Source: Obelidium mucronatum
Taxonomy: Eukaryota; Chytridiomycota; Chytridiomycetes; Chytridiales; Chytriomycetaceae
Direction of reading: 5' to 3'
Assembly (NCBI GenBank): GCA_025765595.1
Contig: JAIVFH010000619.1
Location: 1-12,533 of the forward strand
Length of the DNA: 12,533 bases
Shown here: in pieces, positions 1 through 8,200 of the stretch
Layout of the letters: each line of letters begins with the position of its first letter
Position numbering within the stretch: the first letter of the stretch is position 1
Notes under the pieces: generated by a model
The model's database searches: none
Told to the model about the DNA's origin: nothing
The model's input: only the letters and a program-made list of their open reading frames with translations
Program-made: the position numbers and the translations under genes

Positions 1-600
1 GATTGTAACTGGTGTCTCCAGCAATATGGAAGGATTCTTGATTGATCGGCTTTGGTTCCAAAAGAACAAATGCGGTGAATTCCCTTATGTTTCTGTCCGT
101 AGTAAACTCTTGCTGCACGTCACCACTTCCAATGAGCCCAATTTGTATCTTGTCCCAGTCCATAATTTGAAAGAATTCCGTGCGGAATAGATCCAAGATA
201 TAGATGGGAAGGCATTCAATCTTTTAGCGTAAAAAGGCAATGATTTCCTTAGCCTTTTCGTGGAAGTCTTTGCGGAGTTCGCTGTTTCTGTTGAATCCCT
301 TTTGACAGGCCAATTGAGTCATACAAAAAGACCTAAACCTTCGGAGAAATTTTTAGAAAACAGAAAGACATGGTCGCTTCCTATTAGCTTATCTTACCGA
401 AAGGATGAAGCGTTTCATGTTAATGTGCAGACAAGACTCGAGAAGTCGCGATTGCGAGGCCAAGCTGTAAAACGCCACGAAGAGAGACATCAAAGGGATT
501 CTGGAGATGCGTAGTCAATAAACACAACTTCAACTGATTTGGGGTGTTTCTTCTTGAGGTCATCAAAGCTGTGCCCTGACGCGTGCGTCGTCGTTTGAAT
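1..600 (-). pseudogene. NmrA-like NAD(P)-binding protein, decayed and truncated by the window edge
   Basis: The minus strand reads as pieces of an NmrA/isoflavone-reductase-like protein in different frames. Positions 600-508 encode HSFDDLKKKHPKSVEVV and then DYASPESL, like the segment of NmrA proteins that follows the first Rossmann strands. A one-base shift near 505 leads to INMKRFILS, matching the family's 'GVKRFxxS' strand, followed by a good splice donor (GTAAGA from 397). Positions 299-1 give FHEKAKEIIAFLR, an in-frame TAA at 226-224, and then, in the same frame, GSGDVQQEFTTDRNIREF and ESFHIAGDTSYN, like the C-terminal half of the family. The glycine-rich NAD(P) motif expected upstream is not recognisable. 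At least one frameshift plus one stop suggest a pseudogene; sequencing errors are the alternative. It continues beyond the left edge. Similarity was judged by eye. Confidence 0.48.
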
Positions 601-932
601 AATAAAGAGACCAAGTTCGCAAGGGATCCAACGCCTTCTTCAAGCAAAGCGCCTTCAGAGTTTGTTTCGTGGTACTAGTTTTCAGGGTAGTCAGGCAGTC
701 CGTCTGAGAGTCCAAACCGTTGAACAGTTTCAATGTGGTGCTGATCCCACAGACGTGGATTGTGTGGGAGGCCTTTTCTCTCAGGCTGTATATCGTATCG
801 TCAATATCTGAGGCTCGTGGTGTAATGCCACAGAGGGAGCTCAACAACGAACCGCAAACAGATGCCTCTCATCGTTTGGTTCCTTCTCAAATAAAAAAAA
901 AAACCTCAGTCACAATTACACAAGATTTCGAA
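601..932. other. gap with no supported gene; upstream region of the 933 gene
   Basis: No convincing coding sequence was found on either strand. The minus-strand open frames here (about 850-600) may include remnants of the missing N-terminus of the NmrA-like pseudogene, but nothing aligns clearly. The only distinct element is an 11-base A tract at 893-903, 29 bases before the ATG at 933. Confidence 0.4.
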
Positions 933-1350
933 ATGGCTTCTATCGTCAAGAGCCTCATTCCAATTGCTGCTGGAGTCTATGGTATGTTTCTTGTGTTCTT
1001 GGTGTATTCTAACCAGTCCGTGTCCTCTGGCAGTCGCAACAAAGGTACACAGTCTTCTCACAACACCGACAAGTCCTCATATGAGAAACACCCCACTGGC
1101 CAACACTTCTCCTTCTCGATATCCACTGGATATCCAAGTCGTTTCGATGGATGCGCCAAGCAGAAGCAGCTCTGCCAACTCCAAACATGATGCTGATGGT
1201 GCCACCAACATGATATTCTCGAAAAAGCAAGGCACCGACACTGTCCACACTGAAATGCAATCTAAACCGGAAACAACTGCAGTCACTGTTCCTGACGTGT
1301 TTGACCCGTCATCAGTGTACGCGTTTTCATTGACGCCATTATCTCTATGA
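933..1350 (+). CDS. small hypothetical protein with hydrophobic N-terminus (two exons)
   Basis: Exon 1 is 933-981, the intron 982-1033 (52 bp, GTATGT...CTAAC at 1009-1013...CAG), and exon 2 1034-1350, giving 121 residues. The intron has all three canonical elements, which is the main reason to believe the gene. The first 20 or so residues (MASIVKSLIPIAAGVY then VATKV) form a short hydrophobic segment with one lysine at position 6, compatible with a membrane or mitochondrial anchor. The rest is polar, rich in Ser, Thr and Pro and probably disordered. I do not recognise a family. The neighbour downstream, in the same direction, is the MAPEG gene. Two overlapping AATAAA signals lie at 1377-1386. 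The start follows an A tract. A non-coding transcript or a different exon 2 frame remains possible. Confidence 0.5.
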
Positions 1351-1376
1351 AACTGAGCTTATTTAACGCCTCATTT

Positions 1377-1386
1377 AATAAATAAA
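1377..1386 (+). terminator. polyadenylation signal pair for the 933 gene
   Basis: Two overlapping AATAAA hexamers (1377-1382 and 1381-1386) begin 26 bases after the TGA at 1348-1350. This supports transcription of the small upstream gene on the plus strand. Confidence 0.5.
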
Positions 1387-1528
1387 AATGCAAATATAAT
1401 GTTCTGTGCATCGTACGATCGCTTTGTGTATTTCGAATTATCTGATTTTTCCGTGGTTGTTGGAACTTGGACTATTTAAATTAAAAAAAAAACACTCTTG
1501 ACGAGAAAATATCGTTAAGCAAGCAATA

Positions 1529-2046
1529 ATGCCTGTACCTCTGCCTGTCACTGGAGTTTGGAGCACCGCCTTTGTCGGGTTAGTTGTTTTTTATTGACGG
1601 CGCATCGACTCTTAAAGATGCTTTCCAGCCTTGGAATAGTACTTCAAGCAAAAGTCATCCTCTACCGTCGCCAATTCAGAATCTCAATCGGAGACGGAAC
1701 AAAGCAACTCGAAGCCCTTATTGCGGCCGACAAACCTGCAGCTGAAGTCTCAAAGTTCAAAGCCGCAATTGCACAACTGGCACTGAACATTCGAGTACAC
1801 GCCAACTATGTGGAGAATGTTCCTTTGGCGCTTTTTGTGATTGCAGTTGCTGAGTTGAACGGAATTGACCCGAGAGTCATACATGGCTTTTTGGCAGCGT
1901 TGTTTGTGGGACGTCTTGCGCACTGGTGGACTGTGTCGAATGTTAAAAAGAATGGAGCGGGGTTGGGGAGGGTTATCGGTGTGATTCTCACTGCGAATGT
2001 CACTCTCGCGGCGGCCCTTGCCTCTGCTTGGAAGATTCTTTTCTGA
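1529..2046 (+). CDS. MAPEG-family integral membrane protein (two exons)
   Basis: Exon 1 is 1529-1578, the intron 1579-1628 (50 bp, GTTAGT...CAG), and exon 2 1629-2046, giving 155 residues. MAPEG proteins are small four-helix membrane enzymes or relatives acting in glutathione and eicosanoid metabolism, usually in the ER or mitochondrial outer membrane. Visible family marks are helix 1 from about residue 10 to 29, the following basic/glycine segment (RRQFRISIGDGTKQ, 30-43), the motif RVHANYVENVPLAL (72-85) with R72, N76 and E79, which corresponds to the family's R-x-H-x-N-x-x-E-x-x-P signature, and G-R-L-A-H-W (111-116) before the last helices. The length is typical. The start is fixed by the exon 1 residues needed to complete helix 1. 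The exact enzymatic activity cannot be deduced, since bacterial-type MAPEG proteins of this form are mostly uncharacterised. Confidence 0.85.
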
Positions 2047-2389
2047 TGAGAGCTTTTGAATTAAAAGAAACACGTCTTATTTTTTTCACCGGCATCCAAG
2101 ACTTGAAATTAAATTCTTCTTTGCGTTTATTTTTTTTCATTTTTTTTTTGACGCCTTTTCTTTTATTATTCTCTGGTATTCCAGGCCGACTATTTCAGAC
2201 CAGTGTCAAGTTCATCCATTTCACTTGCCCTCTGAGATCCTCTGTTGACGCAAACATCAACAAGAGGTCATGTGTCTGATGAGTTGGCATTAGATTTTTC
2301 CCCAAGATGAAAATCTAGTTTCAGACTTCCTCTTTGCTGTCACGGAATGGGAAGAAGAAGAAAAAAAAAACAGTTTCAGAACCCATCAT
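2047..2389 (+). promoter_or_regulatory. intergenic region upstream of the first LPMO gene
   Basis: No gene was seen in these 343 bases. It holds two T tracts (2130-2137 and 2140-2149), an 8-bp inverted repeat TAGATTTT/AAAATCTA (2291-2298 and 2310-2317, 11-base loop), and a purine run ending in ten A (2361-2370) 19 bases before the LPMO ATG. It must contain the 3' end of the MAPEG transcript and the promoter of the LPMO gene; no exact AATAAA or TATA box stands out. Confidence 0.4.
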
Positions 2390-3204
2390 ATGCAACCCAT
2401 TCTTTTCCTCGCAGCCGTCTCTTCTGTTGCTGCCCATGGGATCATGTCATGGCCAATCATTCGTTCTCTTCCACAAGATCAACAGAACGGGTACACCTAT
2501 GATATGGGAGCCATCAACGTGTAAGATAAACTTGGAAAGCAAAAAAAAAACGCTAACTCATGATCTATCCTTGTTGCAATTGTAATAGAAACCTTGGCCC
2601 ACACCCATCAGGAGCCAAAGCGTGTAACTACCTCCCACCAGGCCCCGTATTCACCCAACCCTTAGCTCCCGGCACAGCGAAAATCGATTACAACATTATG
2701 AACGCCCACCAAGGCGGCTGCATCGTCTACATGTCCCGCGACAACCAAAAAACATGGAAAGTGATTGGCCAAGACAAAAAATGTGGCGTATACGCAGAAG
2801 CGAAATCCAAGCAAGGCTCCATCACAGTAAAAATCCCTGCGGGTGAATACAAGGCCGTGATTCGGTGGTCGTATGTTGCCAAGAATGGTGGTCAACCGCA
2901 AGAAGAAGCTTTTGGGTCTTGTGCTGATGTGATTGTTTCGGCGGTAAAGGGGAACAATAATCATAACAAGTACTTGCTGCTTTCGCAGGAGGAGAAAAGT
3001 CAACTTCCATTGGATTCTGCAAATTATTGGGATCAGAGTTGTAAAGTGGGTAGCAAGCAGTGTGGAGCCAATAAGAACTTTATCGCGCAGTGTATCTCGT
3101 TGGCGGCTTCTGGTGGATGGAAGGGAGGGTCGGGATACTACCAATACCAGTGCCCTATTGGTACTTCGTGCAAGACTACTGGAACGACGGCGGCCTGTTC
3201 TTAA
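2390..3204 (+). CDS. secreted AA11-like lytic polysaccharide monooxygenase with CBM19-like module
   Basis: Exon 1 is 2390-2520, the intron 2521-2588 (68 bp, GTAAGA...CTAAC at 2553-2557...TAG), and exon 2 2589-3204, giving 248 residues. Residues 1-15 are a signal peptide, and cleavage before H16 exposes the N-terminal histidine that LPMOs need. H84 in NAHQGGC is the likely second histidine of the copper brace; the strand C-A-D-V (155-158) closes the domain as in AA11, with F152 in the axial position. AA11 enzymes oxidatively cleave chitin outside the cell. Residues 195-247 form a six-cysteine module (C195, C202, C212, C232, C238, C247) spaced like CBM19, a chitin-binding family. It lies in tandem with the gene at 3911, and the catalytic domains are closely alike. 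The LPMO class is fairly secure; the AA11 assignment and chitin as substrate are inferences. Confidence 0.85.
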
Positions 3205-3910
3205 ATCTGGCTTGACCTCCCCATAATATTCAATGGCTCACTTTGTTTTGCATAATAATACCATGCTTGATGCATAAATCACATTCACTCATCTTTGTTA
3301 CTGTTTCATGTGTCTGTGTGTTATTTCCTGCCATTTCGCTGTTTTGTGGGTCAGTTGCGATTTCCTAAAGAACAACCTACTCCCAAGTAATCGAGCAGTG
3401 AAAGATATATTGGCGCATGAGTTGATTGGCGGTATACAGCCCTAGCCCTTCATGAAAAATGGCTGTTAGTAATAGGAATGTAACAGTTTCCCGTAACAGC
3501 CATCAATTGAAAAAGATGCCTCCCTGAAATCTCTCCGCATAATTATCAGGCTTTCGTCTTCCAAAAAAAAACCATTACAACATCTTTTTTGGACTTTCTC
3601 AACACTTCAGCTTTAACTGATCAGGTGACAATGTCAGCGTGATAACCAATGTGATCAGAAAATTTTCACTCCATCTCCAGACGTTTAACTCGTTGTACCG
3701 AGTACAGGGAGGCATAACAAAAGCAGCGCGAAGTTGAAAACCACTTAAATTACTTGGTAGCCCTCTCTTTTGCTGCTGGGGTGGCGGATGCCAACTCTTG
3801 TGACCTCATCATCACGAGGGTACAAAAGCGATACAATTGAAATTAAATCGGCTCTGAAAAAAGGTATTAAAGAGCCACCAGTGTTCCCTTCCCAAAAACC
3901 ACTATAGATA
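3205..3910 (+). promoter_or_regulatory. 706-base intergenic region between the LPMO genes, with several dyads
   Basis: No gene was supported here. It carries the 3' region of the first LPMO gene and the promoter of the second. Dyad elements seen: ATGGCTGTTA/TAACAGCCAT (3459-3468 and 3494-3503); a distant inverted pair ATGCCTCCCTG/CAGGGAGGCAT (3516-3526 and 3705-3715); TGACA-A-TGTCA (3626-3636); and TGTAC-CGA-GTACA (3694-3706), which overlaps the preceding element. They are described as possible regulator sites only; no known fungal regulator is assigned. Confidence 0.45.
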
Positions 3911-5118
3911 ATGATTGTCCCAGCCCTTGTTCTCGCTATTGCCGCCGCCAACCAAGTCGCCGCCCATGGTATCTTGGCCTGGCCTATCTCTCGTGGTCTT
4001 CCTCAAGACCAGCAACAAGGATACACATACATGATGGGTAAGAAGCCCGATTGGGATTGGGGCGGCTTCATAATATTGATTTGTCTTCTTTTCTAGGTGC
4101 CATCAATGTGAACCTCGGCCCTCACCCAAACTACTCCAGTCTCTGCAATTACCTCCCCGCTGGTCCTGTCTTTACTCAGGACTTGACAGGAGGAGCCGCC
4201 ACTGTTGAATGGAATCTGATGAACTCCCACCAAGGTGGTTGCATTGTATACATCTCCCGCGACAAGGAAGCTACTTGGCAAGAAATTGGGCGAGACCCAA
4301 CATGTGGAATTGCCCCCGAAGCTTCGTCAAAGAGAGGATCAATTCCTGTAACTATCCCTGCTGGAGACTACAACGCCGTAATTCGTTGGTCATATGTGTC
4401 CAACAACGGTGGACAACCTCAAAACGAGGCCTTTGGTGGATGTGCTGACGTCCGAGTCTCGAGCACTGGATCCAACCAACACAACAACCCACTCCTTTTG
4501 GCTCAAACTGTTGCGAGTGAGCTTCCAAGAGATTCACCAAACTACTGGGACCAAAGCTGTACAGCCGGGTCATTCCAATGTGGATCAAACAAGAACTACA
4601 TTGCGCAATGTATTTCTCTGGCTGCTTCTGGAGGCTGGAACGGTGGTTCTGGTTGGTACCAGTACCAATGCCCTTACGGAGCTACTTGCCAACGCGTGAA
4701 TGGAGCTGACGCTTGTGTTGGAGGAGTTAGTCCAAGCCCAAAGCCAACAACAACGGCTGGTGCCACCACTGCTGCTACTACCACCACCACCACAACTACT
4801 ACAACCAAGGTTCCAACCTCTAGCACGACCACTACCACCACTACTACTACGAAACCAGCGACTACAACTACAACTACAACCACCACCAAACCTGCGACTA
4901 CTACTGTAGTGACAACAACGAAAGCAACCACGACTACTACTACAACCACTACCACCAGTGTCAAGCCAACCACCACCACTTCCGCTGTTGCTGGAGGAAT
5001 CAAGGAAGGTGTTTCTTGTACCGTGTATGGAGGCAGAGCTTGCAACAACAACTGCACGTGTAACTACACTGCCGGAAACGTTCTTGTCTGGCAATGTAGC
5101 GGTAACGCGTCCTGCTGA
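3911..5118 (+). CDS. secreted AA11-like LPMO with CBM19-like module, Thr-rich linker and six-Cys tail
   Basis: Exon 1 is 3911-4037, the intron 4038-4096 (59 bp, GTAAGA...TTCTAG), and exon 2 4097-5118, giving 382 residues. The signal peptide covers residues 1-18, so H19 becomes the mature N-terminus and first copper ligand; H87 (NSHQGGC) is the second and F155 sits in the axial position before C158-A-D-V. The CBM19-like module spans about 197-249 with six cysteines (C197, C204, C214, C234, C240, C249). Residues 255-341 are a threonine-rich, probably O-glycosylated linker with Lys-Pro-Ala interruptions. Residues 350-382 are a small module with six cysteines (C350, C358, C362, C364, C376, C382) that I cannot assign; by position it could be a second carbohydrate- or wall-binding unit. 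The protein is a tandem paralogue of the upstream gene, with the linker and tail extra. Retaining the intron would give a stop within it. Confidence 0.87.
4732..4992 (+). repeat. low-complexity ACN-codon repeat encoding the Thr-rich linker
   Basis: This is an in-frame run dominated by ACT/ACC/ACA/ACG codons, broken by AAA/AAG-CC(A/T) (Lys-Pro) units, encoding residues 255-341 of the second LPMO. The antisense frames stay open because of this composition and are not genes. Such linkers usually vary in length between strains. Confidence 0.8.
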
Positions 5119-5193
5119 GAGAAAGGAAAAAAAACGCTTGTGTGAAGTGTGAGTCACGCAGGCAAAGATGGATGTTTCTTTTTTAACCCTATG

Positions 5194-5199
5194 AATAAA
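5194..5199 (+). terminator. polyadenylation signal for the second LPMO gene
   Basis: AATAAA lies 75 bases after the stop at 5118 and only 31 bases before the ATG of the next gene, so the two transcripts are packed very closely. Confidence 0.45.
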
Positions 5200-5230
5200 A
5201 AACAAAGTTGACTCAAAACCAAAAAAAAGA

Positions 5231-8200
5231 ATGCTTGGACCCGAGTCTGTCAACTCTGGCGGTCAGCAAGAGCCGAAAGAGGCGTTCTTTGCGCGTTTCA
5301 GTCGTGTGATTGAGTCAGTCCAGACGCGTAGCTCTTTTGTCTCGTACGGCCGGGCAGAGGGGTTGCCAGAGCCGTTCCTGAAGATCAAGGGCGTTGGACG
5401 GGTGTCGCTGCCGCTGGTCCCGCAGCAGACGCCGAGCATCCAGGCGGCCATGGCGGCGTCCCTTGCGAACACCGAAGACGCTGTCAGCGTCGCGCCCGCG
5501 TTCGAGCGCGCCGTGCACGCGCTTGCGGCGACGGCGGCGCGCGCGCTGGGCGTCGACGCGAGTGCGCTGGGCGTCGAGTGTCGCCGCGCGGCGCTGGTGC
5601 TTGACGACGCCGTGTTCGGACAAACTGTGGCGCACACAGCAGCAACAACAACAACAACGCCGAAAGACGCCTTTGCCACCCTCGCAATCCAGCTGCCGTG
5701 CCACTTCGCAGGCGGCGCTATCGCGCTGCGCCACGCCGGAAAGCAGAAAACACTGCGGCTTCGCCAGCGCGGTCTGGCCTTCGATGCGAACGGCGACTCG
5801 CTCGATGCGGACAGAGGAAACTTAAAACTCGAAAACAAGGACGCGGTTATGCGGGACGCGGACGCTGAAGAGAGCGACGTCGAATCAGAGGCCGAGCAGG
5901 ACATCTCGGAAAACAATCTGCCGCCGCCACGAAATAAGACGGAGGAACGCGATGACTTTTTCTACACCTGCTTCTTTAATGAAGTAGAACGCGAGCATAA
6001 ACCCGTTACATCGGGTCAACGGTTGACTCTCTTGTACAGTCTCGTCCAAACAAACAAGATGATTGCCCCTGTCGCCGCGCCCGGGTTTGAAGCAGCATCG
6101 AAACAGCTGGAATCTCTTGTAACAGAGTGGATAGCTTCTCCAAAAGGGCTATATCCGCTGCTACCAGCAAAGCTATTTGCGCAATTGGATAATATATACA
6201 CCCTGGAAAAGTTGGATTATTTGGATTCGCGGGATGGACATTTGTTGAATCTTTTGGACAGCGTTCAAGATGAAAATGGGGAACCTCGACTGGTGGTGCA
6301 TCATGTTGCAATGGAATTGCGCACAAGGGCGAACGTTTGCTTTGCAGGGCCTGACCGAATGAGACGGGACATGTACGGAATGTATTATGATGATTCGGAT
6401 TCAGACATGTCGGAAGAAGAAGAAGATGGTTGCATTTGCAATGACTGCGCCATTTGTTATTATTGTCAGATGACAGGCGATGGAGACCCGGATTGTGACG
6501 ATTGGCTGTACGAAGTTGATCCTGAACTGGGTGATGACGCTACGTATGAATACAAATGGACTTCGGAAACAGGCTCAGCGACAAGATTTAGTCATGTTTC
6601 TTTAAACGCATTGAATGAATGGATTGGAAAGGGGTCAAGTCGAAAGAACTATGGGTTATTTGCCTTGGACTCAGAGCCAGACGAAAGGAAATGCTTGCGA
6701 GTCACGGGTCCTTTTTCTCGAGAGGTGGAATTCATATACCGCAATTCAGTACTGGTTTTTTGGCCACATGAACATTCACTTCGAATCGGGGGCTTGGACT
6801 TTCAACTTCAATGCCTGCGCGAAATGGTAAAAATATACTCCCATTTCACACGGTATAGTCAACCCTAACCAAATATTCTTTGCAGATACCCCTTGATCGA
6901 GCAAACGCAGAGAAAGAATTTGAGAAACTTATAGACCTAATCGACACCGATCCTGAAGTTTTAATTCCTGAATTCATCGCCTGGGATAAAATCAAACAAG
7001 TCGAAAGCAATGTAGAGCAAGTTCTTCAATACTGTACAGAATTTCATCGACTCGATGACGTCCTCACACTCATGGGTTGTTGTCATTTTCCACCAACACA
7101 CGCCGAAAATATCCCAGTCAGCTTTTGGAAATGCATCAGTTCCCTAAAGTGCACCAAAGAGCACTTTCAAACTTTCCTGCAGCTGTTGAACCCACTTGAT
7201 TGCCGGCACAAGCTGGTCCCACTCCTCTTCAAAGCGACGGAACTGAATTTGAAATACCTCCCCGAATACCTTGAATACTTGTTAACCGAAAGAAAGATTG
7301 AACAAACAGACGCCAGCGACATGAAGCAGCTGTATAAAGCCATTGTTGCCAGCAATTCAGTGATTGCCATGAAGGCTCTGGAGGCCAAAGCCCCACTATT
7401 TACGTTGGATCAATTAAAATGTCTCCTTGAAGGAGCTCTGGAAGCTTCCAGATCCGGTTTGGTTCCTGTAACCAGTCTGAAATGGGTGCTTGCAGCTCTA
7501 TGTAGCAAAGCAGATAAACTCCAACTAGATGACGGGTTAATGAACAAAATGTATGGGTTGATTTTCCAACAAGAGTGGGTGGAGGAATTGGTTTGTTTTG
7601 AAGGCGCGGTGCCTGCTGCTGTATTGTTTAAAAATTTGGGTTTCATGAAGTATAATCCCACGTGGATACTTCCAAAATCGAATCTATGGATTCCACACTT
7701 GCAGAGGTTGTTGAACAAGTCGACGCTGCAAGAATTGACGGTGGTTGGTTCGGAAAATCTGTTGTGGTTTGGAGTTCAGTTCCCCCAGTTGAATGACGTG
7801 GGTCGACGGTTTATTCATGTTGGACTTACGTTGCATGTGGGGGTTATTGTGCCAAACTCACATCAAGCAAAGTTGATGGAACAAGTTCATGGGGTGGTTG
7901 TAGAATCCGCCTCCTGGGAAGTTGAAACAAAACTGTTTGAAGCGAATGTGGCAGGAATCGATCCGGTTTTTATGATGGCAAGTCTCGCGCGGCTGCTTGA
8001 GAAGCCAGCGTTGGTTGCCAATGTTCAAACTTGGAAGAGTCACATCTTGCGGTTTGCCAGTGGGTTGAAGGCCCTTGATATGGCAAGAATTGGGTCGGAT
8101 CGGTTGGTTCAAATGGGGTTGAGGTTTGTTGAGTTGAAATTGGATTCTGTGGCAAGGCCGTTTGTTAAAGCAGGGTTGAGTTGTGCCGCTACAGTTCAAT

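Noticed and set aside
2..190. Plus-strand frame open from the left edge to a TAG at 190
   Set aside because: The antisense of the same stretch reads as the conserved C-terminal part of an NmrA-like protein, so the plus frame is judged a shadow.
2291..2317. TAGATTTT/AAAATCTA stem as a transcription terminator
   Set aside because: Rho-independent style hairpins do not end fungal Pol II transcripts, and an AT-only 8-bp pair is not rare in such sequence.
2662..3144. 160-residue minus-strand frame over the first LPMO gene
   Set aside because: It is antisense to the catalytic and binding domains of a clear LPMO and shows no domain of its own.
3694..3706. TGTACCGAGTACA as a copper-response element, since LPMOs need copper
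   Set aside because: GTAC cores are copper-response sites in green algae, not an established fungal element; the known fungal copper-regulator motifs were not seen.
3516..3715. The 11-bp inverted pair as terminal repeats of a MITE
   Set aside because: No flanking target-site duplication could be seen and the internal 178 bases show no repeat character.
4585..5253. Minus-strand open frames of 222 and 127 residues over the second LPMO gene
   Set aside because: They are rich in Ser/Gly/Cys or Val only because they read the antisense of the Thr-codon repeat; the plus strand has a complete, recognisable protein.
5263..5916. Minus-strand frames of 217 and 139 residues, and a 143-residue Arg-rich plus frame, in the GC-rich block
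   Set aside because: High GC removes stop codons in all frames; only the +5231 frame links to the oxygenase signature and splices to the next exon.
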